A stretch of 64,000 bases of DNA. Origin: JALCLA01 sp965653565 (lineage in GTDB: Bacteria; Pseudomonadota; Gammaproteobacteria; Xanthomonadales; Xanthomonadaceae). Shown piece after piece: positions 1-7,577 of the stretch. The notes under the pieces are model-generated. The model was given only the letters and a program-made list of their open reading frames with translations. It searched no databases and was not told where the DNA came from. The stretch lies in assembly GCA_965653565.1 (NCBI GenBank), contig CBFHAI010000003.1, forward strand, positions 62,001-126,000, written 5' to 3'. The stretch's first letter is position 1; every line of letters starts with the position of its first letter. Position numbers and translations under genes: made by a program.

Positions 1-1
1 G

Positions 2-61
2 CGGTGGGCCGCGTCGCGGCTGGCCGCGCGATCGAATTCGACTTCCGTGCAAGGCAGCTGA
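2..61 (+). CDS. Possible 3' end of oleC (partial)
   Basis: The frame beginning at base 2 is open to a TGA at 59-61, three bases before the oleD start codon. It encodes an Arg/Ala/Ser-rich tail beginning RWAASRLAARS. In Xanthomonas-type oleABCD clusters the gene directly before oleD is oleC, an AMP-ligase-like beta-lactone synthetase. The call rests on that gene order and the tight spacing; the 19 visible residues carry no diagnostic motif. Another frame is also open here, so the assignment is tentative. Confidence 0.3.
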   Translation, partial: RWAASRLAARSNSTSVQGS

Positions 62-64
62 GCG

Positions 65-1072
65 ATGAAGATTCTCGTCACCGGTGGCGGTGGGTTTCTC
101 GGACAGGCGATCTGCAGACGCCTGGTCGAGCGCGGCGAAACCGTCGTCAGTTACAACCGCGGCCTGTATCCGGCACTGGCGGCGCTCGGCGTGCGGCAGG
201 TGCAGGGCGATCTGGGCAACTTCGAAAATCTGTCCGACGCCAGCGTCGGCATCGATGCGATTTTCCACGTCGGCGCCAAGGCCGGCGCCTGGGGCAGCTT
301 CCAGGAATATTTCGACGCCAATGTGCGCGGCACCGCCAACGTAATCGGTGCCTGCCGCATGAACGGCGTGCGCACGCTGATCTACACCTCCACCCCCAGC
401 GTCACTCATCGCGCCACGCAACCTGTGATCGGCGGCAACGAAAAAAGCGCGCCGCCGGCCGACGGTTTCAAGGCCTGGTATCCGGCCACCAAGCGCGTCG
501 CCGAAGAGCAGGTGCTGGCGGCGAACGGCGCGGAACTGAGCACCGTGGCGCTGCGGCCGCGCTTGATCTGGGGGCCGGGCGACAATCAGTTGCTGCCACG
601 CCTGGTCGAGCGCGCGCGCAAGGGCCGCCTGCGTTTCGTCGGCGATGGCCAGAACAAGATCGACACCACCTTCATCGACAACGCCGCGCAGGCGCATCTG
701 GATGCGTTCGACGCCCTGCACGGCAAACCCGATGCGCGTTGCGCCGGGCGCGCCTATTTCATCTCCAACGGCGAGCCCAAACCGGTGCGCGAGATCGTCA
801 ACGCGCTGCTGCGTGCCGCCGGCGCGCCAACGGCCGAGAAGACCATCCCGTTCCGCGCCGCCTATGCACTCGGCGCCGTGCTCGAAGGGGTCTATTCGCT
901 GTTGCGCCTGAAAGGCGAACCGGTGATGACGCGCTTTCTCGCCGAGCAATTGTCGACTACGCATTTCTACGACATCAGCGCCGCCCGCCGCGACTTCGGC
1001 TACCAGCCGAAGGTCAGCATGATCGAGGGCATGAAGCTGCTCGGCGACTGGTGGCAGGCGCAACCGCGGTGA
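65..1072 (+). CDS. oleD: 2-alkyl-3-oxoalkanoate reductase (OleD), SDR family
   Basis: 335 aa. OleD is an NADPH-dependent extended SDR that reduces the 2-alkyl-3-ketoacid made by OleA, a step toward long-chain olefins in the cytoplasm. The N-terminal nucleotide-binding loop GGGGFLG is at residues 7-13. The catalytic pair Y139/K143 lies in WYPATK. The TSTPSVTHRAT segment (108-118) and LRPRLIWGPGDNQLLPRL strongly resemble, from memory, OleD of Xanthomonas and Stenotrophomonas. Length is normal for the family (about 330 aa). The ATG at 65 follows the probable oleC stop by three bases, with an AAGG 12 bases upstream. Related 3-beta-hydroxysteroid dehydrogenases look similar, but the specific motifs and the position favour OleD. 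Confidence 0.85.
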   Translation: MKILVTGGGGFLGQAICRRLVERGETVVSYNRGLYPALAALGVRQVQGDLGNFENLSDASVGIDAIFHVGAKAGAWGSFQEYFDANVRGTANVIGACRMNGVRTLIYTSTPSVTHRATQPVIGGNEKSAPPADGFKAWYPATKRVAEEQVLAANGAELSTVALRPRLIWGPGDNQLLPRLVERARKGRLRFVGDGQNKIDTTFIDNAAQAHLDAFDALHGKPDARCAGRAYFISNGEPKPVREIVNALLRAAGAPTAEKTIPFRAAYALGAVLEGVYSLLRLKGEPVMTRFLAEQLSTTHFYDISAARRDFGYQPKVSMIEGMKLLGDWWQAQPR

Positions 1073-1296
1073 GCCTCGCAGCGGCGTGCGCGGGCGCGCC
1101 GCGGACGACTTAGCGGACGGACTTTCGCCTCGGCCGCGAGCACGCTGCGCCGTGCAATCCGCAGGGCAAACGCGCGCGGCGTCGTGCGAAATCCCAGCCT
1201 CACCGCGTGGCAAAGCCGGCCGCTCCGCCGTTCAGCCTTTGGCATGCAACGTGCTGAGTCCGCTCACTGCGTCCACCGACGCGTGAGGAGAATCGG

Positions 1297-1392
1297 ATGC
1301 CCAGACCGGCGAACCGCGGGCGTCGCCCGGCCCCGGCCGGTACACCGCCGCGGGTCAAGGTGCGAACAGTCGAGGTTCGAACAGTCGCATGA
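1297..1392 (+). CDS. Small leader ORF (31 aa) overlapping the phospholipase D gene
   Basis: A 31-codon frame starts at ATG 1297 behind a strong ribosome binding site (GAGGAG at 1285-1290). It ends at TGA 1390-1392, overlapping the ATG of the next gene (1389) as ATGA. The peptide is basic and Pro/Arg-rich (begins MPRPANRGRRPAP) and has no recognisable domain. The following gene has no good ribosome site of its own, so translational coupling through this leader is a reasonable inference. The end of the leader contains a 10-base direct repeat CGAACAGTCG (1363-1372 and 1378-1387). The bases between oleD and this leader (1073-1296) show nothing else that I can support. Confidence 0.45.
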   Translation: MPRPANRGRRPAPAGTPPRVKVRTVEVRTVA

Positions 1393-2699
1393 ACGCGCCC
1401 CCCATCCAGAAGAAAAAACGGAGCCGTCGTCGCATGCTCGTCTATATCGTCATCGCCGTGGTGGTCACGGCGGCAGTTACCGTGTTCGCACTGAACTTCG
1501 TCGGTTCCGAGAAGCGCATCCAGCGCGAGATCACCCATCGCTACACGGTCGACCACGAACAGTTCCGGCGCGAGATCGGCACGCTGCTCGGCCCCGCGCT
1601 GATCGGCGGCAACCGGGTGACGAACCTGGAGAACGGCGACCAGATCTTCCCGGCCATGCTGGCGGCGGTGCAGAGCGCGCAGCGCACGATCAATTTCGAA
1701 ACCTACATCTACTGGTCGGGCGACATCGGCAAGCGCTTCGCGCAGGCATTGGAAGAACGCGCGCGCGCCGGCGTCAAAGTGCATGTGCTGATCGACTGGC
1801 TCGGCAGCCAGCGCATCGAAGAAGATCTGCTCGATGAAATGCGCAACGCCGGCATCGAGGTCAAGCTCTACCACCCGCTGCGCTGGTACCACCTGAGCCG
1901 GGTCAACAATCGCACCCATCGCAAGCTGCTGGTGGTCGACGGCAAGATCGGCTTCACCGGCGGCGTCGGCATCGCCGACCAGTGGCTGGGCAACGCCGAA
2001 CATCCGGACTCCTGGCGCGATTCGCACTATCGCGTCGACGGCCCGGCGGTCGCGCAGATGCAGGCCGCCTTCCTCGACAACTGGATCAAGACCACCGGCG
2101 TGGTGCTGCAGGGCGTCGAATATTTTCCGCCGCTCGAAGCGCAGGGCACTGCCGATGCCCAGGTGTTCACCAGCTCGCCCAGCGGCGGCGGCGACAGCAT
2201 GCAGCTGATGTACCTGATGTCGATCGCGGCGGCGGAAAAGAGCATCGATCTTTCGGCCGCGTACTTCGTGCCCGACGAACTGACCCGCCAGGTGCTGATC
2301 GACGCGCTCGAGCGCGGCGTCAAAGTGCGCATCCTGGTGCCGGGCGAGCACATGGACGTCGAGATCGTGCGCAGCGCCTCGCGCGATGGCTGGGGCGACC
2401 TGCTCGAAGCCGGCGCGCAGATCCACGAATTCCAGCGCACGATGTTCCACTGCAAGATGCTGATCGTCGATCGGCTGCTGGTGTCGGTGGGTTCCACCAA
2501 TTTCGACAATCGCTCGTTCCGGCTCAACGACGAAGCCAACCTCAACGTCTACGACCGCCAGTTCGCCGCGCACGTCAGCGATATCTTCGAGAAAGACCTC
2601 GACGGCTCGCGCCGCGTGACGCTCGAACAATGGCGCAACCGGCCGTGGCGCGAACGCGCGCTCGAACGGCTGGCATCGATGTTTTCCTCGCAGTTGTAG
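1389..2699 (+). CDS. Cardiolipin synthase-like phospholipase D family protein
   Basis: 436 aa, inner membrane. The N-terminus is strongly basic (KKKRSRRR, residues 8-15) and is followed by one transmembrane segment (about 17-36). Two HKD motifs define the superfamily: H177-x-K179-x4-D184 (THRKLLVVDG) and H354-x-K356-x4-D361 (FHCKMLIVDR). Each is followed by the usual GG/GSTN stretch. Bacterial proteins of this type join two phosphatidylglycerols into cardiolipin, or use PG and PE; the substrate cannot be told from sequence. The start overlaps the leader ORF as ATGA. ClsA has two N-terminal membrane helices; this one has one, which is closer to ClsC/ClsB-like branches. Confidence 0.85.
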   Translation: MNAPPIQKKKRSRRRMLVYIVIAVVVTAAVTVFALNFVGSEKRIQREITHRYTVDHEQFRREIGTLLGPALIGGNRVTNLENGDQIFPAMLAAVQSAQRTINFETYIYWSGDIGKRFAQALEERARAGVKVHVLIDWLGSQRIEEDLLDEMRNAGIEVKLYHPLRWYHLSRVNNRTHRKLLVVDGKIGFTGGVGIADQWLGNAEHPDSWRDSHYRVDGPAVAQMQAAFLDNWIKTTGVVLQGVEYFPPLEAQGTADAQVFTSSPSGGGDSMQLMYLMSIAAAEKSIDLSAAYFVPDELTRQVLIDALERGVKVRILVPGEHMDVEIVRSASRDGWGDLLEAGAQIHEFQRTMFHCKMLIVDRLLVSVGSTNFDNRSFRLNDEANLNVYDRQFAAHVSDIFEKDLDGSRRVTLEQWRNRPWRERALERLASMFSSQL

Positions 2700-2771
2700 C
2701 GGCGTCATTCGCCAGGCAAGGCGGGCCGCGCTCATACCGATCGCGGCGCAACCAACAAGGCAGACAGTTTC

Positions 2772-4595
2772 ATGCGGCTCAGAACCTGGCTCATCCTCGG
2801 CTACAGCGCAGTGCTCGCGCTGGCGTCGCTCGGTCTGGGCCTGGGCCTGGTGACGGTGCTGGGCCTGGAGGCCACCAGCCGCACGATGGTGGCCGAGAAT
2901 TTCCGCGCCGTCGAAGTCGGTTCGCGCCTGCGCTCGCTGACCAGCGCGCAGCAGCTGGTGCTGGTCAAGCGTCTGGCCGAAGGCGATGTCGGCGTGCTGC
3001 ACCAGATGCCCGCGTTCAACCGGCAGGTCGAAGCCCTGTTCGACGAAGCGCGCGCGCTCGGCGATTCCGACGATCCCGATCACGCCGCCATCGAACGCGC
3101 GGCGCGCGCGATGCAGGATCTCGACCGGGCGGTCAACCAGGCCGTCGCGCAACGGCTCGAGCAAAGCCAGGCCGGCGTGCTCTACGCGCAATCGGTGATC
3201 ACCCCCGCCGTCGTCACCGCGTTCGAATCGCTGCGCGCCGCTTCGCTCGATTACTACGACTTCCACCACAGCGCGATGCTGCAGCGCGGTACCCGCATCC
3301 AGCGCCAGTCCGATCGGCTGGCGATCGCGATGGCGCTGCTCGGCGGCTCGACGGTGCTGATCGGCGTGCTGGTGTCGCTGCGCCTGGCCGAGCGGCTGAG
3401 CGCGCCGATGGAACGCCTGGCCGAAGCCGCCGCGCAGGTCGCGCAGGGCGATTTCGAGGTGCGCGTCGGCCGCACCGGGCTGGCGGAAGCCGATCTGGTG
3501 GCCGAACGTTTCGACGACATGACGGCGGCGCTCGGACGTTTCCACGCGATGAATCTCGATCGCATCGTGGCCGAAAGCCGGCGGCTGGACCAAGTGGTCG
3601 CGCATATCGACGACGGGCTGGTGATCTTCGACGAACACGGCCATATCGAACGCGTCAACCGGGTCGCGAGTGCGCAGCTGTCGATCGAGCCCGATGTCGC
3701 GCTCGGGCGCCGGCTCGACGATGTCGCCGACTTTCCGAAACTGGCGCGCGACATCCGCGCGCTGATCGATCGTCCCACCGCATCGCTCGCCGGCAGCAAC
3801 GAATTGCAGGTCGGCGACAGCGATTCGCCGCGCACGCTGTCGTATTCGCTGTTGCCGTTTTCCGACGCCGCGCGCCTGGGCCTGATCCTGGTGCTGCGCG
3901 ATGTCACCGACGTGCGCCAGTTCGAACGCATGCGCACCGATTTCGTGCTGCGCGCCTCGCACGAACTGCGCACGCCGATCACCGGCATGCGCATGGCGCT
4001 CGGCCTGCTGCAGGACAAGCTCGATTTTCCACCGGATTCGCGCGAGGCCGAACTGGTGGGCACCCTGGGCGAGGAAATGCAGCGGCTGGTGAATCTGATC
4101 ACCGCGCTGCTCGACCTTTCGCGGCTGTACTCGCGCAGCTTCACGCTGCAGCGCACGCCGCTCGACATGAGCGAATTCCTCAGCCGCGCGCGGCAGCGTT
4201 TCGCGCCGCTCACCGAAGCCGCCGGGCTGGCCTTGAAACTGGACGTGGACGAACCGCTGCCGGTGCTCGATGTCGATGCCGGCGCGCTCGATCGCGTGCT
4301 CGACAACCTGGTCGGCAACGCGCTGCGCCATACGCCGCGTGGCGGGCGCATCGAGATCGGTGCCGAGCGCCGCCAGGACGCGGTCGAGGTGTGGGTGGCC
4401 GACACCGGGGAAGGCATCGCCTACGCCGATCGGGCGCGCGTGTTCGAGCCGTTCGTGCAGGCCAGCAAGAAATCCGGCGGCGTTGGCCTAGGGCTGGCGA
4501 TGTGCCGCGAGATCGTCTCGCAGCACGGTGGCCAGCTGCGGCTGGATTCGGCGCCGGGGCAGGGCGCCAAGTTCACGCTCAGTCTGCCGGTGTAG
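2772..4595 (+). CDS. Orphan sensor histidine kinase (KinB/NtrY-like: TM, HAMP, PAS, HisKA, HATPase)
   Basis: 607 aa inner-membrane kinase. TM1 is at about 7-30 and a periplasmic helical sensor region at about 35-180. TM2 (183-203) is followed by a HAMP linker (about 204-258, with GDFEVRVGR) and a PAS-like domain (268-375, IDDGLVIFDEHGHIERVN). The H-box ASHELRTPITGMR gives phospho-acceptor H397. The N-box is LDNLVGNALRHT (510-521), the G1 box DTGEGI (544-549) and the G2 box GVGLGL (570-575). The architecture resembles KinB (partner AlgB) of Pseudomonas. No response regulator is adjacent, so the partner is unknown. A sigma-54 promoter lies in the next intergenic region, which would fit an NtrC-class partner; this link is inference. 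Confidence 0.88.
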   Translation: MRLRTWLILGYSAVLALASLGLGLGLVTVLGLEATSRTMVAENFRAVEVGSRLRSLTSAQQLVLVKRLAEGDVGVLHQMPAFNRQVEALFDEARALGDSDDPDHAAIERAARAMQDLDRAVNQAVAQRLEQSQAGVLYAQSVITPAVVTAFESLRAASLDYYDFHHSAMLQRGTRIQRQSDRLAIAMALLGGSTVLIGVLVSLRLAERLSAPMERLAEAAAQVAQGDFEVRVGRTGLAEADLVAERFDDMTAALGRFHAMNLDRIVAESRRLDQVVAHIDDGLVIFDEHGHIERVNRVASAQLSIEPDVALGRRLDDVADFPKLARDIRALIDRPTASLAGSNELQVGDSDSPRTLSYSLLPFSDAARLGLILVLRDVTDVRQFERMRTDFVLRASHELRTPITGMRMALGLLQDKLDFPPDSREAELVGTLGEEMQRLVNLITALLDLSRLYSRSFTLQRTPLDMSEFLSRARQRFAPLTEAAGLALKLDVDEPLPVLDVDAGALDRVLDNLVGNALRHTPRGGRIEIGAERRQDAVEVWVADTGEGIAYADRARVFEPFVQASKKSGGVGLGLAMCREIVSQHGGQLRLDSAPGQGAKFTLSLPV

Positions 4596-4666
4596 CGAAT
4601 TCTTCCAATGCTTTGTAACGACTTCCCGGCCGAGCGCGAAATGCCCGGGAAATTAACGCGACTCCA

Positions 4667-4677
4667 TGCAAATTGCA
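4667..4677. promoter_or_regulatory. Candidate activator site (TGCAAATTGCA) upstream of the sigma-54 promoter
   Basis: An 11-bp perfect inverted repeat, TGCAAATTGCA, is centred about 70 bp before the -24 element. Enhancer-binding proteins of the NtrC class bind dyads at roughly this distance. One dyad only is seen, so this is a weak call. Confidence 0.25.
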
Positions 4678-4742
4678 CACCGGCTGATTTTTTCCATCCC
4701 GCAACACACTGATATTTCTGCCGATTTATGGAAGAGAACGGT

Positions 4743-4758
4743 TGGCACGGCGATTGCT
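4743..4758 (+). promoter_or_regulatory. Sigma-54 (-24/-12) promoter
   Basis: TGGCACGGCGATTGCT matches the RpoN consensus TGGCACG-N4-TTGCW at every defined position. The invariant GG (4744-4745) and GC (4756-4757) are separated by exactly 10 bases. It points toward the lipoprotein gene, with an expected transcript start near 4770 and about 45 bases of leader before ATG 4814. Confidence 0.8.
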
Positions 4759-4813
4759 GAATGGGCAACGGGCGGTAGCCAGACCGTCACCAGACCCGAA
4801 CCGGAGAAAAATC

Positions 4814-5263
4814 ATGCGCAACGCCTATGCATTGACCGCCGCCATCGTTTTCGCGCTTTCGCTCAGTGCCTGCGATCGCCCGGAAAATCCCACGGAAACC
4901 CGTAAGGACGTGGCCGAAGCCCGGCAGGAAGGCGCCGAGAACGTAGCCGAGCAGCGCGAAGACGCCGCCGAAACGCGCGCCGAGGGTGCGGACGAGGTGG
5001 CCGACCAGATCAACGACGATCCGGAAGACGTGCGCGACGCGCAGGCCGAAGCCTCGCGCGACAACGCCGAAGCCGCCTACGACGTCGCCATCGCGCAGGC
5101 CGACGCGACCAAAAAGGTCGAAACCGAGAAGTGCGATGCGATCACCGGCGAAGCCCGCGATGCCTGCCAGTCGGCTGCCGACGCCGCCTATGACGCTGCC
5201 AAGGCCGACGCGCAGATGAAACTCGACGCCGCCAAGGCCGCCGCCGACGCGCAGGACGACTAA
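4814..5263 (+). CDS. Small Ala/Glu/Asp-rich lipoprotein
   Basis: 149 aa. A lipoprotein signal peptide ends in the lipobox LSAC, making C20 the lipidated cysteine. Asp at +2 (C20-D21) is the classic Lol-avoidance residue, which suggests retention in the inner membrane. The mature part is almost entirely Ala, Asp, Glu, Arg and Lys, with repeats such as EQREDAAETRAEGADEVADQ; it is probably a long helix or coiled coil. Two later cysteines (in EKCDA and DACQS) could pair. The ATG at 4814 has GGAGA 7 bases upstream, and a longer upstream frame would run through the promoter. The function is unknown. The sigma-54 promoter suggests envelope-stress or nutrient control. Confidence 0.8.
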   Translation: MRNAYALTAAIVFALSLSACDRPENPTETRKDVAEARQEGAENVAEQREDAAETRAEGADEVADQINDDPEDVRDAQAEASRDNAEAAYDVAIAQADATKKVETEKCDAITGEARDACQSAADAAYDAAKADAQMKLDAAKAAADAQDD

Positions 5264-5310
5264 GCCACAGCCGCGCGGCGGAGCGATCCGTCGCGCGAAT
5301 GTTTTTGGGA

Positions 5311-5390
5311 TTCGTACGCGTGCGGGCGAAGGGACCATCCGGTGCCTTTCCCCCCACCACCTCTGCGACCTTCGCTCGCACGCGTCCGAA
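5311..5390. repeat. C-rich-loop hairpin repeat, copy 1
   Basis: Arms of 23 bases (5311-5333 and 5368-5390) are complementary at 20 positions; the core is ACGCGTGCG. The 34-base centre contains a second small stem GGTG/CACC enclosing the C-rich loop CCTTTCCCCC. The same nested design recurs at 5548 and 5670. Confidence 0.6.
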
Positions 5391-5547
5391 CTTTCCCGTT
5401 GCCGATCGCCGAATCCGATCAGTCGAATTGTTCAGTCGAATCGGATTCGAGCAGATTCACCGCGACGAACGTCACCGCGTCTCGATGCACCGGTTGCCGA
5501 TGCAGCGGTCGCCGCGGCAGTAGCGGATTTGTCGTTCGTTTGCAGTC

Positions 5548-5623
5548 TTTCGATGCGTGCGGGCCCGGTCTGCCGACGGTGCCTTCCCCCGCAACCTTCA
5601 CGGCCGGGCCCGCACGCGTTCGA
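5548..5623. repeat. C-rich-loop hairpin repeat, copy 2
   Basis: The arm GCGTGCGGGCCCGG (5555-5568) pairs perfectly with CCGGGCCCGCACGC (5604-5617), extended by TCGA/TCGA with a one-base bulge. The centre again has GGTGCCTTCCCCCGCAACC, where GGT/ACC can close a pyrimidine loop. Confidence 0.6.
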
Positions 5624-5669
5624 TTCCTGCCGTTCCGCGCGCCGCTTTGCGTGGCGCCGGACCAAGCCC

Positions 5670-5745
5670 TTTCGCGCCCACGCGGGACGGCCGATCAGGT
5701 GTTCTTCCCCCCACCCGACTCGACCCGGCCCCGCGTGCGCGCGAT
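5670..5745. repeat. C-rich-loop hairpin repeat, copy 3, overlapping the ubiJ 3' end
   Basis: The arms around CGCGCCCACGCGGG (5673-5686) and its complement (5729-5744) pair at about 17 of 19 positions. The centre GGTGTTCTTCCCCCCACC repeats the GGTG/CACC inner stem and C-rich loop. This copy contains the last codons and stop of the ubiJ-like gene on the minus strand, so it may serve as that gene's 3' structure. Confidence 0.55.
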
Positions 5746-6351
5746 CTTTCTTTCCAGCCGCTCGACGCCGTCGCGCAATTCGTCCACTTCATCGAGAAAG
5801 GCGGCCACTTCGGCCTTCGGCACCAGGTCGCGGCTTTCTTCGCTGAGGTAGTCGGCGGTGTCGCGTGCCAAAGTGGCGGCGGTCTGTTTCGACCAATCGA
5901 GCGCGCGCTTCAGGCCGCGCGCGAGCTGTACGCCGATCACATCGCCGAACACGCGCGCGAACGCCTCTTCGATATCCGGCTCGAAACGCTGCACGATCTG
6001 CTGCAGGCGGCGCGCCAGTTCGGCATCGCCGCTGATGCGCACCTGGCCCACCGGCAGCGCGCCGGCATCGCCGCCCGGCAGCAACTGCGTCAACAGCGCG
6101 CCGAGCGTGGTCTTCACGCTCAGATCGGCCTCGCGCGCACCGCGCTCGGGCCCGACCAGCAAGCGGCCATCCTTCACCGTCAGCCGCAGCGCCAACGGCG
6201 GCGCCTGTAGCGCCATCGCCAGCTCGCGTCCTTCGAGTGCGCCCAGGGCCTTGCGGGTCTCGGGGTCGAGGGCGATGACGCGATCGAGCGCCAGCTCGAG
6301 CGCCTTGCCGAGCGTGGCGAGAACGGGATTGAGTGCAGCGGACTCGGCCAT
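5695..6351 (-). CDS. ubiJ: Ubiquinone biosynthesis accessory factor UbiJ-like (SCP2 domain)
   Basis: 218 aa. UbiJ proteins carry an N-terminal SCP2 sterol/lipid-binding domain and a C-terminal helical region, and help the soluble Ubi complex handle hydrophobic intermediates. Here residues about 10-120 fit SCP2 (ALELALDRVIALDPET, LRLTVKDGRLLV, VRISGDAELARRL). Residues 120-205 are helical with a coiled-coil end (FLDEVDELRDGVERLERKI). Length is close to E. coli UbiJ (about 200 aa). The extreme C-terminus (RVESGGGKNT) is encoded inside the third hairpin repeat and may have been extended by it. ubiE and ubiB are not adjacent in the window. The gene is divergent from the HEXXH membrane protein. Confidence 0.75.
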   Translation of the reverse strand: MAESAALNPVLATLGKALELALDRVIALDPETRKALGALEGRELAMALQAPPLALRLTVKDGRLLVGPERGAREADLSVKTTLGALLTQLLPGGDAGALPVGQVRISGDAELARRLQQIVQRFEPDIEEAFARVFGDVIGVQLARGLKRALDWSKQTAATLARDTADYLSEESRDLVPKAEVAAFLDEVDELRDGVERLERKIARTRGRVESGGGKNT

Positions 6352-6426
6352 CGTTGGTCCCCGGGAGTTCTGCGGTTAGTGTATCCGCGCGACGCGCCGC
6401 CACGGCGCAACAGGGGACAACGCGCG

Positions 6427-6975
6427 ATGACCGTACCCGAGTGGCTGAGCGGATGGTGGGGCGGCGGCGAGCCGCTGGAGCCTCCCTCGGGCACGGCGTT
6501 CGCCATCTTCTCGGCGGGCCTGCTGCTGTTCGCGCTGCTGTTGCTCAGCTTCGACTTCGTGCCGCTGCTCGATCACGCCAACCTGGCCTTCCACGAGGCT
6601 GGCCATCTGCTGTTTCGCATCTTCGGCGAGACCATGAGCCTGTATGGCGGAACTTTGATGCAATTCGTTTTCCCGGCGGTGACCACCGTGCGATTCCTGC
6701 ATCGCGGTCAAACTTTGTCGGCGGCGGCGTGCGCGATCTGGTTCTGCGAGAACCTGCGCTACATGGCCTTGTACATGGCCGATGCGCGGGCCCAGATCCT
6801 GCCGCTGGTCGGCGGCGGCGAACACGATTGGCTCAACATCTTCCTGCGCTGGAACGTGCTGCAGTCCGATACGGCGATCGCGGGATTCTTCGAGTTCCTG
6901 TGCTGGGCCGGAATCGCGGCAATCTGGGTGCTGGTCTGGAAAACGTGGCGGGACGCGGACTCATCGCGCAAGTGA
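6427..6975 (+). CDS. Membrane protein with HEXXH motif (putative M50-like metalloprotease)
   Basis: 182 aa, with predicted membrane helices at about 22-42, 75-90, 98-118 and 150-170. The motif HEAGH (H56, E57, H60), at the end of the first helical region, is a zinc-binding HEXXH signature as in site-2/M50-type proteases. I could not identify the third zinc ligand with certainty; an NPDG-type motif is absent and GGGEHDW (129-135) is only a candidate. The ATG at 6427 is preferred because AGGGGAC lies 9 bases upstream. A non-proteolytic membrane protein with a chance motif remains possible. Confidence 0.6.
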   Translation: MTVPEWLSGWWGGGEPLEPPSGTAFAIFSAGLLLFALLLLSFDFVPLLDHANLAFHEAGHLLFRIFGETMSLYGGTLMQFVFPAVTTVRFLHRGQTLSAAACAIWFCENLRYMALYMADARAQILPLVGGGEHDWLNIFLRWNVLQSDTAIAGFFEFLCWAGIAAIWVLVWKTWRDADSSRK

Positions 6976-7015
6976 ACAGCGCCGGAGTTCGACGCCACGC
7001 ACAACGGCCGCTCGA

Positions 7016-7447
7016 TCAGAAGGTGATTTTCACCGCCGCCGAGCTGCGTTTGCCTTCGCCGTGGTACACGGCTTCGACGTTGTTGCCGTCGGGATCGAGC
7101 ACGAAGGCGGCGTAGTAGCCGGGGTGATAATGGTCGCGCAGGCCCGGCGCGCCGTTGTCCTTGCCGCCGTGCGCAAGCGCCGCTTTGTAGACGGCGTCGA
7201 CGGTGGCGCGATCGGGGGCCTGGAAGGCCAGATGGTGACGTCCGGTCAGTTCGCCTTGCGCGGCTTCGCTGTCGGCGGTGGAGACGACGAATTCGTCGGC
7301 CCAGAAGTAACCGTCGTCGGTATCGACGATCGGGATTTTCAGCACGTCGAACACGGCGGCGTAGAACTTGCGGCTGGCGGACAGATCGCGTACCACGAGC
7401 TGGATGTGATCGATCAGGCGGCCACGGTAAAGTTCCTGCGTTTCCAT
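7016..7447 (-). CDS. VOC family protein (glyoxalase/bleomycin-resistance/dioxygenase fold)
   Basis: 143 aa, a complete single VOC domain with two beta-alpha-beta-beta-beta modules. DHIQLVVRDLSASRKFYAAV (13-32) is the first module and ends with the usual helix; HHLAFQAPDRATVDAVYKAA (71-90) begins the second. Expected metal ligands are present: H14, H72 and E125 (in DGNNVEAVYH). Such proteins act on small molecules as lyases, dioxygenases or binding proteins, and the substrate cannot be inferred here. An AAGGAGAAC ribosome site precedes the ATG at 7447. It converges with the HEXXH gene and has no informative partners. Confidence 0.8.
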   Translation of the reverse strand: METQELYRGRLIDHIQLVVRDLSASRKFYAAVFDVLKIPIVDTDDGYFWADEFVVSTADSEAAQGELTGRHHLAFQAPDRATVDAVYKAALAHGGKDNGAPGLRDHYHPGYYAAFVLDPDGNNVEAVYHGEGKRSSAAVKITF

Positions 7448-7577
7448 GGGTTGTTCTCCTTCTTATTCGCCGTTTGCGACATTGGCGTCATTGCGGCGTT
7501 GCGATCGGAAACGTTCTGGCCGCACCAATTTCGAGCTAATCGCGCCGTGCTCGGGCCGGATGTCGACATAGACCGAT

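Larger units (their letters stand above)
5264..5694. other. Gene-free region carrying C-rich hairpin repeats
   Basis: I find no convincing coding frame in these 431 bases; the open frames lack ribosome sites and family signatures. The region holds two full copies and most of a third copy of a structured repeat (listed separately), and an imperfect repeat around 5415-5450 (AATCCGATCAGTCGAATTG / CAGTCGAATCGGATT). It could encode a small RNA or be a cluster of repeat elements. Confidence 0.5.

Noticed and set aside
1200..4331. A very long open frame on the minus strand opposite the phospholipase D and kinase genes
   Set aside because: High-GC codon bias in the real genes leaves the opposite strand open. 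The translation is His/Arg/Gln-rich with no domain, and the plus strand carries complete families.
1982..4618. 878-codon plus-strand frame across two genes in another phase
   Set aside because: It overlaps two recognised genes in a different frame and has an Arg/Ala/Pro composition typical of a shadow frame.
5264..5694. Small proteins encoded in the C-rich hairpin region
   Set aside because: The open frames are Arg/Pro-rich, lack ribosome sites and cross the inverted repeats, so structure explains the sequence better.
5311..5745. Repeats read as a CRISPR array
   Set aside because: Only three copies, with unequal spacing (about 237 and 122 bp), divergent arms and no cas genes.
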